5,647 nt of DNA. It comes from JASJHI01 sp965371355 (GTDB lineage: Bacteria; Actinomycetota; Acidimicrobiia; Acidimicrobiales; Ilumatobacteraceae). The stretch lies in assembly GCA_965371355.1 (NCBI GenBank), contig CBDUYD010000182.1, positions 1-5,647 of the forward strand, written 5' to 3'. A program made the position numbers and the translations under genes. The notes under the pieces are model-generated. The model ran no database searches. It saw nothing but the letters and a program-made list of their open reading frames with translations, and was not told the origin of the DNA. This document shows positions 1 through 5,647 of the stretch, one piece after another (within the stretch, counting starts at the first letter, position 1; the number at the start of each line of letters is the position of its first letter).

Positions 1-3000
1 GCGCGCCCGCGCCACGGATCGAGCACCGGGTACAGCATCTCGGCCGCCGGTGCGCTGTCGAGTTCGATCGCCAGCAGAGCCACCATGCTGACGCTCGCCA
101 TCCACAGAGGGTTCATCGGGTGGTCGGCGAGCTGCGTGTCGATCTCGTGCTGGAGGAGGGCGGACGCCTCGTCGCGCCGGCCGATCTCGGCGTAGGCGAG
201 GCCGAGCACCGGGCGAAAGCCAGTGATGCCCGGATAGTTCTCGACGATGTACTCGATCGTCGGCAGCAGCTCGCCGAGTTCTGCGCGCTCACGCTTGACC
301 ATCGCGACGGTGCTGAGGTGGACCGCCCGCGAATCGCCCTCGCTCCGGCTGATCTCGAGGGCTTCATCGGCGAGGGTGATCGCCGACTCGAGGTCGCCGC
401 GGGCGTGTGCCAGAACCGCCCTGAGACTCTTCGTGTTGTTGAGCACGTACGGGTCGAACCGGGCGTACTCGTCGAGGATCTCGATCAGGCCGTCGGTTTC
501 GCCGAACGCCGCTGACTCGATCTTCACCCGTAGCGAGCGCATCGCCGCGATGCCGATCACGACGGGGTCGCCGAGCTGAAGGGCGAGCGTGACGAGTTCG
601 TCGGTGTCGGCCATCCGCTGAGCGAGGGTCGCCGGCACCCGGTTCGCTTCGATCGTGAGAAGCAGCACGCGCACCAGCGTGAGCTCGTCACCGCTCCGGC
701 GGGCGATCGCGACCGCCTCGTCGGACACGGCGATGCGGCGCTCGAGATCGGGTCCCTGCGAGAGCTCGATCGCCAGCGTGGCGAGCAGACGGGCGCGTGA
801 CGGTGTGTCGTCGTCGCCGCACGCCTCGAGCGCTCGCTCGAGCACGGCGACGCGTTCGGCGTCGACCGTGCCCGCCCGGCTGGCGCCGCCGCGGTTGTTG
901 GCGAGCGCCGCTCGGATCAGCGCATCGTCGTCGCCGAGTCGTTGGGCGAGCGCCGCCGCGTCGAGCAACGTCAGGCGGAACGCATCCGCGCCGGAGATGC
1001 GCTGCGCGTCGCCGAGGTCGATCAGCACGTCGAGCCGGTGTTCGTCGTCGGTAGCCGATTCGAGGGCCGTGCGCAGCCATTCGACGGCGGTTTCCGGCGC
1101 CAGGTCGGCGAGCGCCGCAACACCCGCCCGATGTGCCCAGCGCGTGACCTCGGCACGGTCGTCGCGCCCGGTCGAGGTCCAGTGATAGGCGACGACCGCC
1201 GGTTTGTCGTCGCCGAGGCGCTCCTCGAGCGCGAGCGCGACCGAACGGTGCCACAGCCCGCGTCTGGTCGCACCGAGCCCGTCGTACACGGTCTGTCTGA
1301 CGAGCGGGTTGTTGAACTCGAAGCGGCTCATGCCGATCTCGCGCACGATCGACGCGGCCGCAGCAGCTTCGAGGGCATCGAGCAGGTCGACCTCCTCCGC
1401 GCCGAGGACCCCCGCGAGCACGTCCGTTTGAAACGAGCGGCCGATGACGGACGCCGCGCCGAGAGTCTGCTCGATCCCGTCGCCGAGGCGAGCGACGCGT
1501 TGCTGGATGACCGCCTTGACGTTCGGCGGTGTCGGCACATCGGACGGGGGCAAGTCGATGTGCCAGACACCATTGGAATCGACTCGGATGACGTCGATCG
1601 CGACGAAGTACCGCACGAGTTCGGCGACGAACATCGGGTTACCACCCGTTTCCTCGACGAGGTGGCTCGCCAACTCTTCCCCGCCGTCGGCCAGCGGCTG
1701 CCCGGCAGAACGTTGGAGCACCGCGAGTACCTCGGACCTGCCGAACGGCTGCACGTCGATCACGGTCGAGTTCGGCAGCTGGCGGAGGTCGTCGAGCATC
1801 GGCGATCGATCGGTCGCGCCCGACTCGCGGGTCTCGTTGGTGCAGATTGTGACGACCGGGCGCGAGCCCGACCGCAACAGCCGGTCGATGACGGCGAGGG
1901 TGCTGCGATCCGCCCATTCGATCGAGTCGACGACGACGAGCAGCGGCCGTTCGTCGGACGATCGCAAGAGGAGGTCGGCGACCGCCTCGATCAGGAGCTG
2001 GCGGGTCGTCTCGGGATCGAGCGCGTCGACGGGAGGGAGTGCACCGACCCGGGCGGTGAGCCTCGACGTGAGCCTCCCGATCTCGCCACCGTGTTCGGTG
2101 ATGTGCGACGCGAGCACGTGCATCGGCGCGACGTCGACGAAGTGGTCGAGCATTTCGCGGAACGGTTCGAACGGCGCCTTGACGTGCTCGCTGCAAGCTC
2201 CGAACAGCGCGGTCCACCCGGCGCCGTGCGCGACCTGCGCAGCGGCACAGGCGAGGGTTGTCTTGCCGACGCCGGGTTCGCCCTCGAGCAGAACGAGTTG
2301 CTGGGGCCCGTCGGGCTCGGCTCGCGACCGGATGGAGTCGATCAGCGACATCGTCTCGTCGCGGGCGCCGAACGAGCGGTGCACCGCCGCGCCCACCTCG
2401 GGCTGGAGCGGCGGCTGGGGCCATTCGGGGTGCGCCGAGATCTGCTCGGCCTGTCGGCGGAGGTCGACGAGTTCGTGGATCGCCTCGACCCGGTCGATAC
2501 CGCGCAGCACCTCTTGACGGAGGAAACGCAGTTCGGTGTCGTCGGGGAGTGCGCTCGCGACCAGCTCGGCCGATGCGCTGCTGAGGAGTACCTGTCCGCC
2601 GCGGGCGACCGCTCGAACTCGCGCCGCCCGGTTGACGGTCTGACCGTAGTAGTCGCGCCCGCGAAGGATCGATTGGCCCGAGTGGACTCCCATTCTGACG
2701 CTCATCGGTGTCGCCGGATCCCACGATTCCGCGGCGATGCGGCGCTGCGCATCGGTCGCCGCGCCGATCGCGTCGGAGGCTCGCTCGAACACGCAGAACG
2801 TGCTGTCGCCCTCGCCCCGGTGCTTCAGGAGAAATCCCCCGTGCGCGTCGACGGCGGCCTCGATCAGCTTGTCGTGGCGGCTGAGCGTCGCGTCCATCAC
2901 ACCGGGCGCCCGTTCCCACAGCGCGGTGGAATCGACGACGTCGGTGAACAGGAACGTGAGCAGGCCAGACGGGAGCGACCGCGCCGTCCCGTCGTCAGTC

Positions 3001-3005
3001 GTCAT
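1..3005 (-). CDS. Adenylate cyclase-STAND/AAA ATPase-TPR signalling protein (3' end outside window)
   Basis: Reading from the ATG at 3005-3003 the frame stays open to the window edge, giving 1001 residues and no stop, so the C-terminus is missing. Residues about 14-190 form a class III nucleotide cyclase domain: metal Asp22 in FLFTD, a GEGDS motif with Asp67, substrate-pair Lys61 and Asp118, and transition-state Asn125 and Arg129 in VNRAAR. The Lys/Asp pair predicts ATP as substrate, making cAMP. Residues about 215-400 form an ATPase module with Walker A GEPGVGKT at 242-249 and a Walker B-like VVVDSIEWAD around Asp360. GGNPMF near 454-459 and AASVIGRSF near 517-525 are typical of large STAND ATPase regulators. 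From about residue 620 the sequence is Ala/Leu/Glu-rich and helical, TPR-like. No signal peptide or membrane segment is seen, so it should be cytosolic. Mycobacterial relatives such as Rv0386, Rv1358 and Rv2488c end in a LuxR-type HTH; whether this one does cannot be seen. The effector is unknown. It is divergent from the oxygenase gene. Confidence 0.9.
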   Translation of the reverse strand, partial: MTTDDGTARSLPSGLLTFLFTDVVDSTALWERAPGVMDATLSRHDKLIEAAVDAHGGFLLKHRGEGDSTFCVFERASDAIGAATDAQRRIAAESWDPATPMSVRMGVHSGQSILRGRDYYGQTVNRAARVRAVARGGQVLLSSASAELVASALPDDTELRFLRQEVLRGIDRVEAIHELVDLRRQAEQISAHPEWPQPPLQPEVGAAVHRSFGARDETMSLIDSIRSRAEPDGPQQLVLLEGEPGVGKTTLACAAAQVAHGAGWTALFGACSEHVKAPFEPFREMLDHFVDVAPMHVLASHITEHGGEIGRLTSRLTARVGALPPVDALDPETTRQLLIEAVADLLLRSSDERPLLVVVDSIEWADRSTLAVIDRLLRSGSRPVVTICTNETRESGATDRSPMLDDLRQLPNSTVIDVQPFGRSEVLAVLQRSAGQPLADGGEELASHLVEETGGNPMFVAELVRYFVAIDVIRVDSNGVWHIDLPPSDVPTPPNVKAVIQQRVARLGDGIEQTLGAASVIGRSFQTDVLAGVLGAEEVDLLDALEAAAAASIVREIGMSRFEFNNPLVRQTVYDGLGATRRGLWHRSVALALEERLGDDKPAVVAYHWTSTGRDDRAEVTRWAHRAGVAALADLAPETAVEWLRTALESATDDEHRLDVLIDLGDAQRISGADAFRLTLLDAAALAQRLGDDDALIRAALANNRGGASRAGTVDAERVAVLERALEACGDDDTPSRARLLATLAIELSQGPDLERRIAVSDEAVAIARRSGDELTLVRVLLLTIEANRVPATLAQRMADTDELVTLALQLGDPVVIGIAAMRSLRVKIESAAFGETDGLIEILDEYARFDPYVLNNTKSLRAVLAHARGDLESAITLADEALEISRSEGDSRAVHLSTVAMVKRERAELGELLPTIEYIVENYPGITGFRPVLGLAYAEIGRRDEASALLQHEIDTQLADHPMNPLWMASVSMVALLAIELDSAPAAEMLYPVLDPWRGR

Positions 3006-3013
3006 CCCTCGAT

Positions 3014-3019
3014 CCCCCC
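3014..3019 (-). promoter_or_regulatory. Ribosome binding site of the cyclase-ATPase gene
   Basis: On the minus strand a run of six G residues followed by A lies 8 nt upstream of the ATG at 3005, a normal Shine-Dalgarno distance. A second purine stretch, GAGGG, abuts the ATG directly and is too close to act. This supports the ATG at 3005 as the start. The next in-frame Met is residue 37, inside the cyclase fold and after the first catalytic Asp, so it would give a broken domain. Confidence 0.5.
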
Positions 3020-3102
3020 AGGCGGACCTGTCGTGCGGGGAGTTGCCGAGGTGGTGGTGCGCCCGGCCGGCCCCGTGTCCGTCCGACAAAGGTAGCGCCC
3101 GT

Positions 3103-3135
3103 ATGCTCGCGCCGATGTACCAGGGGGGACGATGA
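3103..3135 (+). other. Possible 10-codon leader ORF overlapping the oxygenase start
   Basis: An in-frame run from ATG at 3103, with a second ATG at 3115, encodes MLAPMYQGGR and ends with a TGA at 3133-3135. That stop overlaps the oxygenase ATG at 3132 as ATGA, the classic arrangement for translational coupling. No clear Shine-Dalgarno precedes either leader ATG. If the weak -10 at 3102-3107 is real, transcription would start near 3113, so only the shorter 6-codon version from 3115 could be translated. It may well be chance. Confidence 0.15.
3122..3128 (+). promoter_or_regulatory. Ribosome binding site of the oxygenase gene
   Basis: AGGGGGG is placed so that its AGG core is 7 nt from the ATG at 3132. 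This supports that ATG over downstream Met codons, the first of which is residue 35. It mirrors the G6 motif in front of the divergent cyclase gene. Confidence 0.55.
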
Positions 3136-4352
3136 GCAGAATCGACGCCGCACAGCTCGACGAGTTGAGGGAGCAGGGCGACCCGGAGGCCGACGAACTC
3201 GCGTCGCACTACCTCGAGCGACCGGCGACCGACATGTTCAGCGGTGTGATGGCCGCCCGGTACGGCGGTACGTCGATGGTCGACCCGCACGTTGCGGAGT
3301 GGATGCACGATCGGCCCGGCCTGCCGGACTGGGCCGACGACGACCGGGTGAAGAACGGGGCCGAGTTCTTCGGCCGTTTCGGTATCGAACTCGGCGTGGG
3401 TCTGTTCCTCTCGTCGCTGCCGCTGGCCTACGCCTCGCACGACGGTGTGCAGGCGCTGGCGCTCACCTCGCGGCTCGAGACCGACACCAAGCGTCGCGTC
3501 CTCGAGTCGGCGCAGTTCGTCCTCGACGTCACCGAGCCGGGCGCACTCGATCCGGGCGAGCTCGGCTACGAGAGTGCCCGCTCCGTGCGGCTGATGCACG
3601 CCGGCGTGCGTCATCTGATCGAGGACGACGGCCGCATCCCGATCTCGAGCGACGAGTCGCTGTGGCCCAGGTGGGACCGCAAGTGGGGGGTGCCGATCAA
3701 CCAGGAGCACCTGATCGGGGCGATGATCTCGTACTGCTCGTCATTGATTCACGTACTCGACAAGCTCGACATCGAGTACGACGAGCAAGGCGCCGAGGAC
3801 TACTGCCACCTGTGGAATGTCGTCGGCTGGTTGCTCGGCATCGATCCCGATCTACTCCCGCTCGACCGAGCCGAACTCGACGAACTCGAGGTCCTGATCC
3901 GCGAGCGCAACGAGAGGCCGAGCGACGCCGGCACCGAGATGGCCGAGGCGCTGATCGACTTGGTGCGTTCGTTCATCCCGTTCCCGCCGTTCCGCGGGAT
4001 GGGGGTGAGCGTCACCCGCTACTTCATCGGCGACGAGACGGCTGAGATCATCGGTCTCCCGCCCGCCGACTGGACCCGTCACGTGGTCAGCGGCATCCGC
4101 GACGTGACGCGAACGCTCTCGGTCGCGGCGGCCGAGAATTGGCTGCTGCGGTTCGCCATCCACCGATTGTCGAAGCTCACGCTGCGCGGGTTCGTGCTGC
4201 ACGAACGAGAGGGTGGGCGACCCAAGTTCGTCATCCCCGACCGCCTCACCCCGATGAAGCGGACACCGCTCGCTCCGATCAAAAAGCTCGGTCGCCCGAT
4301 CAAGAAGCTCAGTCAACGGGTTCGGAGAACTGCTTCCGCAACTCGCGCTTGA
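3132..4352 (+). CDS. MpaB/Lcp-like DUF2236 family putative haem oxygenase
   Basis: A complete 406-aa protein of the DUF2236 (ER-bound oxygenase MpaB / rubber oxygenase Lcp catalytic domain) family. Characterised members are b-type haem enzymes that cleave isoprenoid double bonds with O2: Lcp on polyisoprene, fungal MpaB on a farnesyl side chain. The helical core runs from about residue 75 to 315. A hydrophobic stretch, FGIELGVGLFLSSLPLAYA, lies at 83-101, followed by KRRVLESAQFV at 120-130, RSVRLMHAGVRH at 150-161, and WGVPINQEHLIG plus an SSLIHVLDKL and YCHLWNVVGWLLGI block at 185-237. His156 is the candidate proximal haem ligand. Arg122, Glu125 and Ser126 fall where Lcp of Streptomyces sp. 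K30 has Arg164, Lys167 and Thr168. The protein lacks a signal peptide, unlike secreted Lcp, so an intracellular lipid or isoprenoid substrate is more likely than rubber. The tail from about 375 is basic and partly repeat-derived. It is divergent from the cyclase gene and overlaps the convergent ligase gene by 44 bp. Family membership is fairly sure; the substrate is unknown. Confidence 0.8.
   Translation: MSRIDAAQLDELREQGDPEADELASHYLERPATDMFSGVMAARYGGTSMVDPHVAEWMHDRPGLPDWADDDRVKNGAEFFGRFGIELGVGLFLSSLPLAYASHDGVQALALTSRLETDTKRRVLESAQFVLDVTEPGALDPGELGYESARSVRLMHAGVRHLIEDDGRIPISSDESLWPRWDRKWGVPINQEHLIGAMISYCSSLIHVLDKLDIEYDEQGAEDYCHLWNVVGWLLGIDPDLLPLDRAELDELEVLIRERNERPSDAGTEMAEALIDLVRSFIPFPPFRGMGVSVTRYFIGDETAEIIGLPPADWTRHVVSGIRDVTRTLSVAAAENWLLRFAIHRLSKLTLRGFVLHEREGGRPKFVIPDRLTPMKRTPLAPIKKLGRPIKKLSQRVRRTASATRA
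4275..4316 (+). repeat. 21-bp tandem duplication encoding PIKKL repeats
   Basis: Two adjacent 21-bp units, 4275-4295 and 4296-4316, match at 17 of 21 bases. In the oxygenase frame they encode PIKKLGR and PIKKLSQ (residues 382-395), creating a strongly basic tail. The second unit covers the stop codon of the convergent acyl-CoA ligase: TGA on the minus strand at 4311-4309 corresponds to TCA in unit 2, where unit 1 has TCG. A recent small duplication, followed by a few substitutions, is the simplest explanation. Confidence 0.7.
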
Positions 4353-5647
4353 GGATCTTGCCGCTCGGGTTGCGAGGGATCTCGTCGACGAACTCGACCG
4401 CCTTGACCGTCTTGAACGGCGCCAGCTTGCCCTTGCAGTAGCCGATCACGTCGTCGGCTGTGACGTCGGCATCGCTGCGGACGATCACCGCGAGCGGCGC
4501 CTCACCCCACTTGGCCGACGGGACGCCGATGACACCCGCGTCGGCGACGCCGGGGTGCCCGAGCAGGACGTTCTCGATCTCGGCCGGATAGACGTTCTCG
4601 CCGCCGGAGATCAGCATGTCCTTGGTGCGGTCGACGATCGTGATGAAGCCGTCGGCGTCGATCGTGGCGACGTCGCCGGTGTGCAACCAGCCGTCGATGA
4701 TCGTCTCGGCGGTCGCCTCGGGCCGGTTCCAGTATCCGAGCATCACGTGGGGCCCCGCCACGAGGACCTCGCCGTGCTCGCCCGGGTCGCAGTCGGAGCC
4801 GTCCTCGCGGACGACTCGCACGTCGGTGTGCAGGAACGACCGGCCTGTCGATCCGGCGCGGGCGAGCGCGTCGCTGCCGGTGATCAGACACGCGGGTCCG
4901 CCCGACTCGGTGAGTCCGTACACCTGATGGATCTCGATCCCCATCGCCTCGTACGCCTTGATCAGCTCAAGCGGTACCGGAGCGGCGCCACTCATCACCC
5001 AGCGCAGCCCCGAGCCGTCGTGGACGTCGGGGTTGTAGACGGCGAGCATGTACTGCAGCATCACCGGCACCATCAGGGTGATCGAGATGTCCTCGTCTTT
5101 GATCTGCTTCCAGGCGTCGGTGGGATCGAACGCCCGCACGACGACGAGCGGAACGCCGCGGTAGAGGCAGCAGAGCATCGGCGCAAGTGCTCCGACGTGG
5201 AACATCGGCAAGGTGTTGAGGAAGCGGTCGCCGGTGCGGAAGTCCGATGTCGCCATGATCGTCAGGATCGCCCACATGACGGTGTCGTGGGAGTGCATCA
5301 CACCCTTGGGCAGGCCGGTCGTGCCGCTGGTGTACATGATGAACATCAGGTCGTCATCCGAGCCGACCGGCACGGGTTCGACGTCTGACTGGGCGGCCAA
5401 CCACTCGTCGTACGCGATCACGCCCTCGGCGGGTTCACCGCCGGCCTGGATCCAGTGTTCGATCGGCGTCGCGTCGCCCCGACCGCGCAGCTCGCCGACC
5501 AGTTCGGCGAACTCGGCGCCGAAGACCAGCACCGAAGTGCCCGAGTCGGAGAGGATGAACTCGAGTTCGTCGGCGACGAGGCGCCAGTTCAGCGGCACGA
5601 CCACGCCGCCGGCCTTGCCGACCGCGAAGAACGACTCGACGAACTCG
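4309..5647 (-). CDS. Acyl-CoA synthetase, FadD-like AMP-forming ligase (5' end outside window)
   Basis: A class I adenylate-forming enzyme that activates a carboxylic acid with ATP and joins it to CoA. The frame is open to the right edge. Codons upstream of an internal GTG at 5604 encode FVESFFAVGKAGG, a conserved part of the family, so the GTG is not the start; roughly 50-75 N-terminal residues are missing and 445 are visible. All core motifs are present: phosphate loop YTSGTTGLPKG (about 5302-5334), YGLTESGG (about 4897-4920), the ATP-ribose Asp in GWLHTGD (4672-4674), the hinge VDRTKDM with SGGENVYPAEIE, and catalytic Lys in PSGKILKREL (4357-4359). The C-terminus ends 15 residues after that Lys, normal for the family, so the gene looks intact and active. 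The GENVYP hinge sequence is common in medium/long-chain and FadD-type ligases, but the substrate cannot be read from sequence. It is convergent with the oxygenase gene. Its promoter is outside the window. Confidence 0.93.
   Translation of the reverse strand, partial: EFVESFFAVGKAGGVVVPLNWRLVADELEFILSDSGTSVLVFGAEFAELVGELRGRGDATPIEHWIQAGGEPAEGVIAYDEWLAAQSDVEPVPVGSDDDLMFIMYTSGTTGLPKGVMHSHDTVMWAILTIMATSDFRTGDRFLNTLPMFHVGALAPMLCCLYRGVPLVVVRAFDPTDAWKQIKDEDISITLMVPVMLQYMLAVYNPDVHDGSGLRWVMSGAAPVPLELIKAYEAMGIEIHQVYGLTESGGPACLITGSDALARAGSTGRSFLHTDVRVVREDGSDCDPGEHGEVLVAGPHVMLGYWNRPEATAETIIDGWLHTGDVATIDADGFITIVDRTKDMLISGGENVYPAEIENVLLGHPGVADAGVIGVPSAKWGEAPLAVIVRSDADVTADDVIGYCKGKLAPFKTVKAVEFVDEIPRNPSGKILKRELRKQFSEPVD

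Larger units (their letters stand above)
3006..3131. promoter_or_regulatory. Divergent intergenic region, presumed bidirectional promoter
   Basis: These 126 bp separate two divergent starts and must carry both promoters unless transcripts begin inside the genes. Candidate -10 hexamers of TANNNT form lie back to back: TATGCT at 3102-3107 on the plus strand and TACCTT at 3094-3089 on the minus strand. Neither has a convincing -35 at 16-18 bp; CCGACA at 3083-3088 is only 13 bp from the plus-strand hexamer. A GC palindrome, GGCCGGCC, lies at 3065-3072 and could be an operator or simply base composition. The region is as GC-rich as the genes, so these are weak calls. A shared regulator for the cyclase and oxygenase genes is possible but not shown. 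Confidence 0.3.

Noticed and set aside
1444..2517. A 357-codon Ser/Arg/Thr-rich open frame on the plus strand
   Set aside because: Its composition is that of a shadow frame and it has no domain or ribosome binding site; it lies wholly inside the cyclase-ATPase gene.
1639..2919. A 426-codon open frame on the minus strand in another register within the cyclase-ATPase gene
   Set aside because: The product is Arg/Gly/Pro-rich with no motif, while the overlapping frame carries intact cyclase and Walker motifs.
3063..3072. The GGCCGGCC palindrome as a definite operator
   Set aside because: Short GC palindromes are common by chance in this composition and there is no second copy or flanking dyad.
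942..3095. A 717-codon open frame on the plus strand, opposite the cyclase-ATPase gene
   Set aside because: It starts with TTG, its codons are the exact antisense register of the minus-strand gene, and its product is a low-complexity Arg/Asp/Val-rich mixture with no recognisable domain. Long antisense frames are expected in DNA this GC-rich.
4302..4504. A possible bidirectional terminator between the convergent genes
   Set aside because: The genes overlap, and I find only a short imperfect hairpin (CGGA with TCCG near 4323-4338) with no U-tract on either strand; nothing supports a Rho-independent terminator.
4555..5388. A 277-codon open frame on the plus strand opposite the acyl-CoA ligase
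   Set aside because: It is the antisense of strongly conserved ligase motifs and is Asp/Val/His-rich with no recognisable fold.
4309..5604. GTG at 5604 as the true start of the acyl-CoA ligase
   Set aside because: The codons before it, up to the window edge, encode family-typical sequence (FFAVGKAGG before VPLNWRL), so the gene begins outside the window.

Overview
The window is very GC-rich, coding-dense DNA with strong G/C bias at third codon positions. Its protein repertoire (a cyclase-ATPase-TPR signalling protein, an MpaB/DUF2236 oxygenase, a FadD-like acyl-CoA ligase) is typical of Actinomycetota. A marine or soil Acidimicrobiia-like lineage is plausible, but that is inference, because no rRNA or other phylogenetic marker is present.

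The layout is three genes with almost no free space. (1) Positions 1-3005, minus strand: a large multidomain protein with 1001 residues visible. It has an N-terminal class III adenylate cyclase domain, a STAND/AAA-type ATPase module and an alpha-helical TPR-like region. It is open to the left edge, so the C-terminus is missing. (2) Positions 3006-3131: a 126-bp divergent intergenic region that must hold both promoters, with a G6-containing ribosome binding site facing each way. (3) Positions 3132-4352, plus strand: a complete 406-aa MpaB/Lcp-like (DUF2236) putative haem oxygenase with a basic tail encoded partly by a 21-bp tandem duplication. (4) Positions 4309-5647, minus strand: an acyl-CoA synthetase whose N-terminus lies beyond the right edge. 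It converges on the oxygenase gene, and the two coding regions overlap by 44 bp.

The cyclase gene and the oxygenase gene are divergent neighbours and could share control. The oxygenase and the acyl-CoA ligase are convergent, so they are not an operon, but their chemistries could be consecutive: oxidative cleavage of a lipid or isoprenoid chain, then CoA activation of the acid. That link is hypothesis. No tRNA, rRNA, mobile element, CRISPR array or convincing terminator is visible. The most unusual structural features are the tandem-repeat tail spanning the convergent gene ends, the Asp-to-Ser change in the ATPase Walker B motif, and the Lcp-like spacing of the putative haem-site residues in the oxygenase.
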